Shown in pieces: positions 1 through 8,818 of a DNA stretch of 64,000 nucleotides (the first letter of the stretch is position 1; each line of letters begins with the position of its first letter). The position numbers and the translations under genes were made by a program. Source of the stretch: Bradyrhizobium septentrionale. GTDB taxonomy: Bacteria; Pseudomonadota; Alphaproteobacteria; Rhizobiales; Xanthobacteraceae. The stretch spans positions 620,001-684,000 of the forward strand of contig NZ_CP088285.1 in the NCBI RefSeq assembly GCF_011516645.4. Direction: 5' to 3'. The notes under the pieces were generated by a model. The model was given only the letters and a program-made list of their open reading frames with translations. It was not told where the DNA came from and made no database searches.

Positions 1-589
1 TATCACGGAAATCGAGATGGGGCGTTCGTTTCACCGGAAGACGGTCGAAAGCGATTGCGAGCCAGTGCTCGGCTGCATCGGCTTCGGTACGCGCAGTGCC
101 ATGCCCAACGTACAACCATCTGAGGCTCGCTTGGTCGAGGGTGACATCATCCGATTCGACGTCGGCGGGCGCTTCAAGCATTACCGCGCCGATATTGCGC
201 GGGTCGCCGTGTTCGGGGAACCGTCGGCAAAGATGAAATCATATCATCGCGCGCTACATCGCGGCGTTCAGGCTGCACTCGAAATGATTCAACCAGGTGT
301 TAAGGCCGCAGACGTCTTCGCGCGAGCCGTCGACGTCACGCGGAAAGAAGGCATCAATCACTTTGCACGTTCGCATGTTGGACATGGCATCGGGATCGAT
401 GGCTACGATCTGCCCGATCTTACGCCGACCAGTACAGACATCATTGAGAAGGGGATGGTAATCTGTGTAGAGACACCATATTACGAAACAGGCTGGGGTG
501 GCCTGCAGGTCGAAGACGCGGTCGTCGTTCGCGAAGACGGAATCGAAACGTTCATGACCACTGATGGCAACTTGATTCTATCAAATTAA
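1..589 (+). CDS. M24-family metallopeptidase (Xaa-Pro aminopeptidase/creatinase fold), 3' part only
   Basis: The reading frame is open at the left edge, so the gene starts outside the window; only the C-terminal catalytic 'pita-bread' half is seen. The five expected metal ligands are recognisable in order: the Asp of FDVGG, the Asp of YRADIAR, the His of GHGIG, the Glu of ETPYYE and the Glu of QVEDAVV. The family hydrolyses peptide bonds next to proline or C-N bonds in creatinase-like members; the substrate cannot be told from this part. It lies 385 bp upstream of the GHMP kinase/PLP pair on the same strand, so a shared pathway is possible but not shown. No frameshift is seen. Confidence 0.88.
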   Translation, partial: ITEIEMGRSFHRKTVESDCEPVLGCIGFGTRSAMPNVQPSEARLVEGDIIRFDVGGRFKHYRADIARVAVFGEPSAKMKSYHRALHRGVQAALEMIQPGVKAADVFARAVDVTRKEGINHFARSHVGHGIGIDGYDLPDLTPTSTDIIEKGMVICVETPYYETGWGGLQVEDAVVVREDGIETFMTTDGNLILSN

Positions 590-973
590 GGTCGAGCCGA
601 ACTCGATCCCGAATAGCTGCGTTCTTGATGTTCGTTGGCTTGCGTCGCCACGATGATGGCCTGCTGCGCGGAGTTCAGGTCAGGACCGCGAGCAGCTGCC
701 GCAGACAAGTGTTATTCCGAACGTCTACGAAGGACAGTTGTGGCCTGTTCACGCTCACAGCCGAAATGGTTCTCATGATCCTGATCGCGCAACTGCGAAG
801 TCATTGCATTATGGCCCGGCTCTGGCTAGCCTACTTTGGACGGCTTCCGCAGCATCACCTTCAATCCGAGGCCAGGACTGCCCAAATGGTCCGGTAGCAA
901 CTCGCGTATCCCCAAGTCTGGTAGGTGTCATCGGAGCCGACTTTTGCAATCATGAATGCTAGGCTGGGAGTAG
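590..973. other. Non-coding gap
   Basis: No supported gene. Short open frames here lack ribosome-binding sites and resemble no family. The gap presumably holds the 3' end of the peptidase transcript and the promoter of the kinase/PLP pair, but no clear promoter was recognised. Confidence 0.5.
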
Positions 974-1951
974 GTGTTACCGGCTAGGCATTATTGGATG
1001 GGGATCGTCGTGAGTTTAACCCAGTCGGCGAACTCGCGGCGAGGCTCGACGCAAGTCGGTGTTGGCCGAGCAATCGGCCATCATGGTGAGTTGTTGCAGG
1101 GAGTGTTTGAAGGAGAGGACGGGCGTCTTCATCGCGGTCTGATCACCTTGCCATTTCCAGCTCGGCACTCGGTCGCTACGTTTTGGCCGCAGAGTACCGA
1201 GGGGATAAGGACGAGTCCGCCTGGTCGCAGTAAGGCCGCGCGGGCGATAGCCCTGACTTTCGAGCATCTCGGCTATGATCAATTTGGCGGAGATCTCACG
1301 ATCCAAAGCAATATTCCGGCGGGTCATGGCTACGGCTCTTCGACCGCCGATGTCGTTGCGGCGATCCGCGCAGCGGCAGTCTCGGCGGGGGCGGCACTTT
1401 CCCGCGCGACGGTATCGCGTCTTGCGGTGGCGGCTGAAGGTGCCAGCGATCCTGCCGCATACGATGGCCAATCGGTCTTATATGCTCAGCGCGAAGGCAT
1501 GGTCATCGAGCTTTTCGCCGACGAGTATCCGGATTTCATGGTGGTGGGCTTCAGGCATCCGAACGACCAGCCAGTCGACACGTTGCAACTGCCGCCGGCG
1601 CGTTACGATGCACGGGAGATTGAGCAATTTCGGTGTTTGCGAGGCTTGGCCGCCCAGGCGATTATGCGACAGGATGCTCGGCTGCTCGGGCGAATGGCGA
1701 CCGCGAGTTCTCGGATTAACCAGCGTTATCTCTCGAAGTCCCATTTTGAAGACTTGCTGCATTTGACGGCACAGGTCGGCGCTTGCGGGCTTCAAGTAGC
1801 CCACAGTGGCAGCCTAATGGGTATCCTTTTCCCAGCGGAAGAAGCTGACGTCACTCAACGTACCGCCGCTTTAGCCGAGCGCCTCTATTGTTCCGGATTT
1901 GAGGACATCATGGTCTTTGCGGCGCGCGGCTATGGAGCCGCCTGCTCATGA
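974..1951 (+). CDS. GHMP-family kinase, PduX (L-threonine kinase)-like
   Basis: About 325 residues. The glycine/serine-rich GHMP ATP-binding loop is seen as IPAGHGYGSSTADV near residues 114-127, preceded by an N-terminal HGELLQG block like that of PduX, the L-threonine kinase of cobalamin synthesis. The family phosphorylates a hydroxyl on a small metabolite; phosphorylation of threonine or serine is the inferred activity. The GTG start at 974 is chosen because GGGAG lies a few bases upstream; an ATG at 998 is an alternative. The stop overlaps the start of the PLP enzyme in an ATGA, so the two are translationally coupled. No cobalamin genes are nearby, which argues against a role in B12 synthesis here. 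Confidence 0.75.
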   Translation: MLPARHYWMGIVVSLTQSANSRRGSTQVGVGRAIGHHGELLQGVFEGEDGRLHRGLITLPFPARHSVATFWPQSTEGIRTSPPGRSKAARAIALTFEHLGYDQFGGDLTIQSNIPAGHGYGSSTADVVAAIRAAAVSAGAALSRATVSRLAVAAEGASDPAAYDGQSVLYAQREGMVIELFADEYPDFMVVGFRHPNDQPVDTLQLPPARYDAREIEQFRCLRGLAAQAIMRQDARLLGRMATASSRINQRYLSKSHFEDLLHLTAQVGACGLQVAHSGSLMGILFPAEEADVTQRTAALAERLYCSGFEDIMVFAARGYGAACS

Positions 1952-3015
1952 ACACCGCCGGCACGTTCCTTGCCGCTTATGAAACGCCGCGACCAGCGCG
2001 TCTTGCTCCTAACCTCTTCGCTGCCTGCTTTCCGTTGATGAAACTAATTCCGGCCCGCTTCATGATTGCCCGTGCGCGGGCCTCTGGGCGCCTTGCGCCA
2101 GGTGGTCACATCGTCGAAACGACATCCGGCACTTTCGGCCTAGCCCTCGCCATGGTCGCGGCGGCACACGACTATCGTTTGACCATAATCAGCGCCAAAA
2201 CACTGGTCGATCGAACGCTCCGCTGCCGACTGAAACTACTCGGGGCGCGCCTCGATATTGTGGACGATCCTGAAGGTTCGGGGGCTCAGAGCCGCCGTCT
2301 GGAACGGCTGCAGGCGATCCGCACGGAACATGCGGGAACCTTTTGGCCTGGGCAGTATGATAATCCGGAGAGTTGCCTTGCCTACGGCAGGCTTGCGGAA
2401 TGGTTCGTGCGTCAGGTCGGCCACGTGGATTGTCTGGTCGGCTGCGCCGGATCTGGAGGGTCTCTCTGCGGCACGGCGGCTATCCTGCGCCAGGTCTTTC
2501 CCGAACTTGTAGTCATCGCTGTTGACACCCCTCGCAGTGTGCTATTCGGCCACACGCCCGGCCGGCGGCTGTTGCGCGGGCTCGGCAACTCGATTTTGCC
2601 CCGCAATCTGGATCACCAGCTAGTCGATGAGGTCCATTGGGTTGGCGCTCTGCCAGCTTTCGCTGCCACCCATCAGCTTTCTCGGGATCACGCGCTTTTT
2701 ATGGGCCCGACGAGCGGGGCAGCCGCCTTGGTGGGGCAATGGTATGCACGTCGCCATCCCAGAGCGATAACGGTTGTCATCTTGCCCGATGAGGGTTTTC
2801 GATATCAAGAGACGGCGTTCAACAACGACTGGCTCGCCACTCTGGAGGGTTGGCCGATCACCATTGCCGATGCACCGGAGACCCTTGCGAAGATTGCGCC
2901 AGGTGGAGAGGAGTCGTGGACACGCATGATCTGGGGACGGCGGGTCTTGCAAGAGGTGCCGAGTGCAGACGATGCCCTCGCAAATCGCGAATGTCGCCCC
3001 ACTGCCATTTGCTAG
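1948..3015 (+). CDS. PLP-dependent enzyme of the cysteine synthase/threonine synthase fold (fold type II)
   Basis: About 355 residues. A probable Schiff-base lysine is in PLMKLIPARFM (about residue 32), the substrate loop is TSGTFGLALA, and the phosphate-binding glycine loop is GSGGSLCGT, in the order found in CysK, CysM and SbnA. The N-terminus is shorter than in CysK. Start ATG 1948 overlaps the kinase stop. Fold-type-II enzymes replace or eliminate activated beta or gamma groups; some (SbnA, archaeal and mycobacterial CysK/CysM relatives) use O-phosphoserine. Coupling to an amino-acid-kinase-like gene suggests the kinase makes the phospho-amino-acid substrate. The product is unknown. Confidence 0.8.
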   Translation: MNTAGTFLAAYETPRPARLAPNLFAACFPLMKLIPARFMIARARASGRLAPGGHIVETTSGTFGLALAMVAAAHDYRLTIISAKTLVDRTLRCRLKLLGARLDIVDDPEGSGAQSRRLERLQAIRTEHAGTFWPGQYDNPESCLAYGRLAEWFVRQVGHVDCLVGCAGSGGSLCGTAAILRQVFPELVVIAVDTPRSVLFGHTPGRRLLRGLGNSILPRNLDHQLVDEVHWVGALPAFAATHQLSRDHALFMGPTSGAAALVGQWYARRHPRAITVVILPDEGFRYQETAFNNDWLATLEGWPITIADAPETLAKIAPGGEESWTRMIWGRRVLQEVPSADDALANRECRPTAIC

Positions 3016-3191
3016 ACCAAGGACAAGGCCGCGAATGGCCATGGCCTCCGCGAGGAGTATTGGAAGATACATCGGCGCAGAATGCGTATAGCAAAGTCTG
3101 GTCTCGCGCATAAGCGAAGACGGCTTCATGATTACCCTATCGCAATTAGCGGAGTTCGCGCAGGGAGCCATCTTCGGCGGAATCGGGAACC

Positions 3192-3554
3192 GCGCCATTT
3201 GAGCCTTGGCTCGCGCGACGGGCCTTAAGATCGCTCCAACTGGTGGACCATGAGGAGGTCGAGCTCTCGAATCTGCAGCGCTACGTGCTGGCCGGGCAAT
3301 CTCATGTCGACTTGCAAAAACTCGAGATGGCTTATTGCGCGCTCGCGAGCACAGCGCTGGAGTTTTCGGTGTTTTCCGTCGAATCGGACGCCTATTTGAA
3401 CAACCGAAACGATTGGATGTTTGAGAGGGTCGCTGTTGCATTGGACAACACTCCAAATTGTATTGCCGTGCAGGCGCGTTTGTACGCTGCTACTTTCAGA
3501 TCGTGCGATGGCTCGGAAGAGCAGCAAATCGAGATGATTGCTAGAGGCTGTTAG
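3192..3554 (+). pseudogene. Relic of a ThiF/MoeB/HesA (E1-like) adenylyltransferase
   Basis: The translation contains VDHEEVELSNLQRYVLA, the strongly conserved segment after the nucleotide-binding loop of E1-like enzymes (consensus D-x-D-x-V-E-x-S-N-L-x-R-Q), followed by about 75 further residues including ALDNTPNCIAVQARL. The glycine-rich ATP loop upstream is missing, and the 3' part is cut by the IS5 relic beginning about 3543. E1-like proteins adenylate and thiolate ubiquitin-like or sulfur-carrier C-termini, or act in peptide modification and defence operons. With both ends lost it is not expected to work. Confidence 0.65.
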
Positions 3555-3810
3555 GAACTAGCAGCGAGTTTAGCGACGTTTTTGAGCATGATGCATGAGA
3601 AGGCGACGAGGTGGAGGTCGGCGAGGGTTTGAGCGCATCGCTCGTAGTCCTTGACAAGTCTTCGGAAGCGTGTGGCCCACGCGAAGGAGCGCTCGACGAC
3701 CCATCGCCTTGGGAGCAGCACAAAGCGTACGCATACGACGGAGGCCGCCTGATTGACGCATGCGCGCGGGCACGGCGAGGTCTATGATGGCATTGGGTGA
3801 AGGGTGAAGG

Positions 3811-5484
3811 TCAGGCGGCCTGCTGATTGGCTGGCTTGTCGGCCTGGCGCAGGAGCTTCCATTCCCAGGGCAAGAGCTCGTGCAGACGCGATGCGGGATG
3901 ATCGGCGATACGGGCCAGGACGTCGGCGAGCCAGGCCTTGGGATCGACGTCGTTGAGGCGACAGGTCGTGATCATCGTCAGCATGATGGCGGCACGGTCG
4001 GCGCCGCGTTGGCTGCCGGCGAAGGTCCAGTTGCGCCTTCCCAAGGCGATGCCTCTCAATGCGCGCTCAGCGCAATTGTTGGTCAAGCAGATCCTGCCGT
4101 CGTCGAGGAAGCGGGCGAAGCCGTCCCAGCGCCTGAGCATGTAGTTAATCGGCTTCAGGACCTCGGAGGAACGCGAGAGGGTTTCGCGCTCGCGGAGCAG
4201 CCAGGCATGCATGTCCTCGAGAAGTGACTTACTCTGTTCCTGGCGAGCGGCACGCCGCTCGCCGGCACCGCGGCCGTTGATGGCGCGCTCGATCTCGAAC
4301 AACGTATCGAGGCGTCTGACAGCCTCCAGCGCGATCGGGGAGACCGGTTTGCCTTTCTTGCCTTCCCGAGCATTTTTCTCGATATCAGCCAGCTCGAAGA
4401 AGCCCCGCCGCGCATGGGCCACGCAAAACGCCGGCGTAATCGGCAGCGCCTTCTTCTGCGGGTCGAACAGCGGCTCGAAGCCGCTGTAGCAATCCGCCTG
4501 CAAGATGCCGGCGAAGGCGGCCAGATGTCTCTGTGGATGCTCGCCTCGTCGGTCGCTCGAGGCGTAATAGACCGCTGCCGGCGGCGCAGGCCCGGCGAAC
4601 GGCCGGTCATCCCGCACATAAGTCCAGATCCGCCCGGTCGTGCACTTGCCCTTCGCCAGAATACGGATGGTGGTGTCGTCGCCATGAAGGCGCTCGGCAG
4701 CGAGCACGTGGCGTTCGATCAAGTGGAAGAGCGGCATGACGGCGAAGGTCCCGTGGCCGACCTGGTCGGCCAGCGTCGACAACGGCAGGTCGATCCCCTC
4801 GGCCTTAAAGCGCGCACTCTGGCGGTTGAGCGGGATATGCATGCCGAACTTGTCGAACAGGATCGTCGCCAGCAATTGTGGGCCGATGAAGCCGCGCGGC
4901 GTGGCATGGAACGGCGCGGGCGGCTGGCTGATCTTCTCGCAATCGCGGCAGGTGAACTTCTCGCGTACCGTCTCGATCAGCTTGAAGCGGCGCGGGATCT
5001 CCTCCAGCGTCTTGGTCACATCCTCACCGATCTTCGCCAGCCGCGATCCACCGCAGCAGGCGCAGGTCGTTGGAGTCTCAATGACGACGCGCTCGCGTTC
5101 GATATCGTCAGGCCATGGCTTGCGCACCGGCCGCTTGCGCATGAAGGGGCGGACGTTCTGCGTCTTCGCCGCTGCGGCCTGTGCGGCAAGCTCATCCTCG
5201 CTCGCCGTGGTGACGAGTTCTTCGAGCTCCAACTCCAACTGCTCGAGCAGCCGTGCCGAGCGCTCGGATCGCTGCCCGTGCAGTTCGCGTTTCAGCTTCT
5301 CGATGCGCAACTCGAGATGAGCGATCAGCGCCTCGGTATCCGACAGTTTCGCCTGCGCATTCGCGGCTTGCGCCTGCCAGTTGGCGGCCTTCGCCTCGGC
5401 TTTCTGTCGCGCCTCACGCTCGGCCTGCAGCGCCGCCAGGGCACTGACAAGGTCCGATGGAAGATCATCCGGCTTCGATATCAT
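3811..5484 (-). CDS. tnpC: IS66 transposase TnpC, copy A
   Basis: 557 residues. A basic, coiled-coil-rich N-terminus (residues about 15-90, AEAKAANWQAQAANAQAKL), a zinc-finger-like CACCGG...CRDC block about 140-185, then the DDE catalytic core. The Asp of LHGDDTT, the Asp of LQADCYSG and a Glu in the NNCAERALRGIALGRRNW segment fit the IS66 catalytic triad. Full family length and no internal break, so probably active. It is the last gene of the element; tnpB lies 46 bp upstream. Confidence 0.93.
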   Translation of the reverse strand: MISKPDDLPSDLVSALAALQAEREARQKAEAKAANWQAQAANAQAKLSDTEALIAHLELRIEKLKRELHGQRSERSARLLEQLELELEELVTTASEDELAAQAAAAKTQNVRPFMRKRPVRKPWPDDIERERVVIETPTTCACCGGSRLAKIGEDVTKTLEEIPRRFKLIETVREKFTCRDCEKISQPPAPFHATPRGFIGPQLLATILFDKFGMHIPLNRQSARFKAEGIDLPLSTLADQVGHGTFAVMPLFHLIERHVLAAERLHGDDTTIRILAKGKCTTGRIWTYVRDDRPFAGPAPPAAVYYASSDRRGEHPQRHLAAFAGILQADCYSGFEPLFDPQKKALPITPAFCVAHARRGFFELADIEKNAREGKKGKPVSPIALEAVRRLDTLFEIERAINGRGAGERRAARQEQSKSLLEDMHAWLLRERETLSRSSEVLKPINYMLRRWDGFARFLDDGRICLTNNCAERALRGIALGRRNWTFAGSQRGADRAAIMLTMITTCRLNDVDPKAWLADVLARIADHPASRLHELLPWEWKLLRQADKPANQQAA

Positions 5485-5530
5485 GGAGCCATTGAATCAG
5501 ATCGAGCAGCAGATTCAAACCGTAAAACGA

Positions 5531-5878
5531 CTATCCGACCCGCGTCGGACGCTGGGTTTCTTGAGGGTTGCGCCAATCGATCCCGGACAACAGATAGCTC
5601 AACTGCGCCGGAGAGATCGTTACCGATTCACCAGCAACCGATGGCCAGATGAACCTGCCTCTCTCGAGTCTTTTGGTGAACAAGCAGGCGCCCTGGCCAT
5701 CGTGCCAAATGACCTTCAATAGATCACCGCGTTTGCCCCGGAAGCAGAAAAGACCGCCGCCCATGGCGTCGCGCTTGAGCACTTCCTGCACGCGCAGAGC
5801 CAGGCTCGGAAAGCCGCACCGCATGTCGGTATGGCCCGTCGCCAGCCACACCCGCACGCCCGTCGGGATCGGGATCAT
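5531..5878 (-). CDS. tnpB: IS66 accessory protein TnpB, copy A
   Basis: 115 residues. It shows the family signature VWLATGHTDMRCGFPSLA near the N-terminus and GDLLKVIWHDGQG in the middle. TnpB is required for IS66 transposition, but its biochemical role is not established. Its start overlaps the tnpA stop in an ATGA, so it is translationally coupled. Confidence 0.93.
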   Translation of the reverse strand: MIPIPTGVRVWLATGHTDMRCGFPSLALRVQEVLKRDAMGGGLFCFRGKRGDLLKVIWHDGQGACLFTKRLERGRFIWPSVAGESVTISPAQLSYLLSGIDWRNPQETQRPTRVG

Positions 5879-6270
5879 CGGCGCGCCAGGCCCCGAGCAA
5901 TTCGAACGACCGCCTCGATATCCGCACCGGGGCCGAAGACCACGCGCAGCCCCTGAGGGCTCACGATTTCGATCTGACCTGTCTCGACAGCTTCCGTCGT
6001 TGGCGGCGTACTTGCCGCAACTATCGCAGGGACGAATGTCGGGCCGATCGAATCCTCTTCGGCCGGATCATGACAGGTCCAAGCCTTGCGCCAGCTCAGC
6101 AGAAGCTGACGTGATATCCCATACCGGCGAGCCGTCGCCGACACCAGTCGTGGCCCCGAGAAGCTCTCCTCTACGATTCTGAGCTTCTCCGCACGCGTCC
6201 AGCGTCGCCGCCGACCGGTCTCCACCAAATCCATGCGGCTCAGCACCGCACTGTCCTTATGTCCGTCCAT
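5875..6270 (-). CDS. tnpA: IS66 accessory protein TnpA, copy A
   Basis: 131 residues with an N-terminal helix-turn-helix of the transposase-8 type: RRRWTRAEKLRIVEESF, then SATARRYGISRQLLLSWRKA. The C-terminal part (IEIVSPQGLRVVFGPGADIEAV) is the conserved TnpA tail. The ATG at 6270 lies about 60 bp inside the right terminal repeat. Confidence 0.92.
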   Translation of the reverse strand: MDGHKDSAVLSRMDLVETGRRRRWTRAEKLRIVEESFSGPRLVSATARRYGISRQLLLSWRKAWTCHDPAEEDSIGPTFVPAIVAASTPPTTEAVETGQIEIVSPQGLRVVFGPGADIEAVVRIARGLARR

Positions 6271-6449
6271 AAGGACAGTCAGCTACAGATCGGAAAAACT
6301 CGCAAGACGGCCGCCCTCGGACGGATACCACAAAGCCTCGTTTGGCCTCCGACAGCTTTATGACCTCGAGGGCAATGCCGTGTTCTGCAGCCGCCGCTGC
6401 AGGCTTGTCGCCTGTGTAGCCTTGGTCAACGAAGGCGACTTCGACGCTT

Positions 6450-6725
6450 GTCTAATGACACGTGGCCGAGCCAAGCACGGATCGTGTTGATGTCGACGCC
6501 GGCGCGCAGCAGGTGCACGGCCGGTGTGTGCCGAACCGTATGTGGGCTCACGCGCTTCGTCGCCAACGTCGGCACCGTTTCGCCCGCCATAGCGGCATAT
6601 TGGGTCACAAGACGGTGTATTCCGAAGCGCGTCAAGGCTGGTTCGTCCTCCCGAGAAAGACCGCTTCACTTTTGTTCCGGTTGGCCACAAGACGAGTCAA
6701 CGAGGTTGCCGTCGTTGACCACAAT
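6450..6725 (-). pseudogene. Tyrosine recombinase (phage integrase family) relic
   Basis: The minus strand encodes GIHRLVTQYA, then VSPHTVRHTPAVHLLRAG and INTIRAWLGHVSL, the box II H-x-x-R region of tyrosine recombinases. Upstream codons (VANRNKSEAVFLGRTNQP) are in another frame, so there is a frameshift near 6635. The catalytic tyrosine end has been lost where the IS5 relic starts, and the N-terminal domain is absent. It is a leftover of an integrase, possibly from an earlier island-integration event. Confidence 0.75.
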
Positions 6726-6867
6726 GGACAGAGTCAAACCTTGTTTCCCTTGCCGTGAAGTCGCACTGATGCATATTTCAGTGATGGTGAGCAGCGATTT
6801 CGCGCGATCATGAGCGGCGAATTCAGACGATCGTGAGCAGCCCGCTCCGGCCGAGGCGGTGATAGAG

Positions 6868-7629
6868 TCAGCGTTCTGGCTGCTCGTCAAGGGTGATGGT
6901 TCTGGCGTTGCGTTTTCGCATGCTTTCGCCGGCAAGCTGGAGGCGGTGAGCGTTATGGACGAGGCGATCGAGGACAGCGTCGGCGTAGGTTGGGTCTCCG
7001 ATAACTTCGTGCCATGTGTCCACAGGGAGTTGGCTGGTTACGATGGTGGAGGCGCGGCCATGGCGGTCCTCAAGGACTTCCAGTAGATCGCGCCGTTCGG
7101 CAGCGGTGAGCACTGACAATCCCCAATCGTCCAAAATCAGAAGCTGGGCGCGGCCAAGGGTTTTGAGCAAGCGGGCATAACGTCCATCCCCCCGCGCGAG
7201 TGCCAACGCTTCGAACAATCTTGGGACGCGATGATAGAGAACCGAGCGATTGTCGCGGCAGGCCTTGTGGCCGAGGGCACAGGCTAACCAACTTTTGCCC
7301 AATCCGGTCGCTCCGGTTATGAGCAAATTCTCGTGGCGATCGATCCAGTCGCCGCTGACCAGCTTGGCGAAGACGGCCCGGTCGATACCCCGCGGCGTGC
7401 GCAAATCGACGTCCTCCAAGCAAGCATTCTGGCGGAGCGCGGCCAGCTTGAGGCGCGTAGTGAGCCGCCTGGTGTCGCGTTCCGCGGCTTCCCGGTCGAC
7501 CAGCAGGCCGATGCGATCTTCGAACGGCAAGGCTTCGAGATCAGGTGATCGTCGCTGCTCCTCGAAGGCCTTGGCCATGCCGCTCAAGCCGAGCTCGATC
7601 AGGCGTTCGTGGGTGGGATGGGTGAGCAT
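6868..7629 (-). CDS. istB: IS21 helper ATPase IstB, copy A
   Basis: 253 residues of the DnaA/AAA+ type. The P-loop is recognisable as LLITGATGLGKSWLA (about residues 102-116) and Walker B as AQLLILDDWGL. IstB activates the IstA transposase and helps select target DNA. It starts 17 bp downstream of the istA stop, the usual operon arrangement. The reading frame is intact, but the partner istA is broken. Confidence 0.93.
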   Translation of the reverse strand: MLTHPTHERLIELGLSGMAKAFEEQRRSPDLEALPFEDRIGLLVDREAAERDTRRLTTRLKLAALRQNACLEDVDLRTPRGIDRAVFAKLVSGDWIDRHENLLITGATGLGKSWLACALGHKACRDNRSVLYHRVPRLFEALALARGDGRYARLLKTLGRAQLLILDDWGLSVLTAAERRDLLEVLEDRHGRASTIVTSQLPVDTWHEVIGDPTYADAVLDRLVHNAHRLQLAGESMRKRNARTITLDEQPER

Positions 7630-7645
7630 ACAGGTCTCCTTGGCT

Positions 7646-8777
7646 TCAGTGGAAATAATCCCGGCCGCGGATGTTGCCGTGGCGCAGGGGTTGGGGTTCG
7701 GAGGGCTCGTCGAGAAAGGTGCGATCCAGGCCGTTCTGGAGGATGGAGCGGATCGAGGCGACGGATCGCGCCTTGATCAGAATGCCGCGCCGGCAGGCCG
7801 CGTCGACGCGCTCGGCGCTGTAGCTTTTGGCCAGCGACAGAATGCCGAGGCAGGTGCGAAAGCCTTGCTCGGGATGCGGCCGGGCCGCGATCACGGCCTG
7901 GAAGAAGGCGGCGGTCGACGGACCGATCCGCTCGCCGGCGGCGATCACTCCGGCGGGCGTCCATTGGCCGTAGCGCCGATGGGCGCTGGGCATGTGGTCG
8001 GCGGTGGTGGTGTGGCCCCGCCGGTTGGGCGCGCGGGCGTGGCTGGCGATCCTGCGGCCGTTGTGGAAGATCTCGACCGTCCTGTCGTCGATGCGGGCAT
8101 CGACAAGCTCACGGATGAGCCGATATGGCGTGGAATACCAGTGTCCATCGATCTCGATATGATAGTCGGGGCCGACCCGGCATCGCTTCCAGCGCGCGAA
8201 AGCGTAAGCCTGATCCGGCAGCTTTGTGAGCTTGGGCTTGTCGAGTTCGGAGAACAGTTCGGCGCGGCTGGCGCCAAAGTCGCGCATCTGCCGGGCATTG
8301 AGTTCGACGACGAGTATTTTGATGGCTGCGTTCAGCTCCGCCAACGAAAAGAAGCGTTGGTTGCGCAGCCGCGCCAAAATCCATCTCTGGGCGACTTGCA
8401 CCGCAACTTCGACCTTTGCCTTATCTTTTGGGCGCCGCGGCCGGGCTGCGAGAATGGCCGTGCCGTAATGGCTCGCCATCTCGGCATAGGTTCGGTTGAG
8501 GCCAGGATCGTGGCGGTCGGGATTGGTGACGGCGGCCTTGAGATTGTCGCAGACCACGAATGTCGGCGCGCCGCCGAGGAAGGCGAAAAGGTTGATGTGG
8601 ACCCGGATCCAGTCGGCGAGCCCCTCGCTTGGGCAGGCCTCGGCGTAGGTATAGTTGGAGGCGCCCATCGCTGCGACGAACAGCTTCATCGACTGCACTT
8701 CCCCACTTGAGGGGTCGATGACGTCGATGGTGTCGCCGGCGAAATCCACGAAAACCTTCTCGCCGCCCAGATGGGTC
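7646..8777 (-). pseudogene. istA: IS21 transposase IstA, C-terminal part (copy A)
   Basis: This is the part of IstA after the insertion point: HLGGEKVFVDFAGDT (catalytic-core beta strand), FVVCDNLKAAV, then the conserved C-terminal region. The first native residues follow the 8-bp duplication GATGGGTC. It must be read together with 11896-12313, which holds the N-terminal part; rejoining at RQTH-LGGEK restores one frame. Without the N-terminal DNA-binding domain this piece should not function. Confidence 0.9.
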
Positions 8778-8818
8778 GTAAGGGTAGCTCTGAGGCCCAT
8801 TTGATTGACGCTTGACGT

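Larger units (their letters stand above)
3727..6328 (-). mobile_element. IS66-family element, copy A (complete, 2602 bp)
   Basis: Bounded by an 8-bp direct duplication CACAAAGC (3719-3726 and 6329-6336), the size expected for IS66. The termini are imperfect inverted repeats beginning GTA and sharing GGAGGCCGCCT / GGCGGCCGTCT about 14 bp in (roughly 17 of 24 positions match). It carries tnpA, tnpB and tnpC in the standard order on the minus strand, all open. The target is the IS5 transposase gene, so this insertion is younger than the IS5. Confidence 0.92.
3543..6455 (-). mobile_element. IS5-family relic, split by IS66 copy A
   Basis: Two pieces of one transposase lie on either side of the IS66. 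At 6337-6455 the minus strand reads VAFVDQGYTGDKPAAAAAEHG followed by EVIKLSEAKRGFV; at 3550-3718 it continues with [18 protein letters not shown] and ends in [12 protein letters not shown]. Removing the IS66 and one copy of the 8-bp duplication rejoins the frame at KRGFV-LLPRR. The N-terminal half of the transposase is missing: at about 6450 the sequence changes abruptly into an integrase relic. The 3' terminus begins near 3543 (GAGGCTGTTAGGAAC). Confidence 0.8.

Noticed and set aside
4414..5652. 412-codon plus-strand open frame
   Set aside because: Exactly antisense to IS66 tnpC copy A, with composition typical of a shadow frame.
7250..8710. 486-codon plus-strand open frame
   Set aside because: Antisense to istB and istA; no motif of its own.
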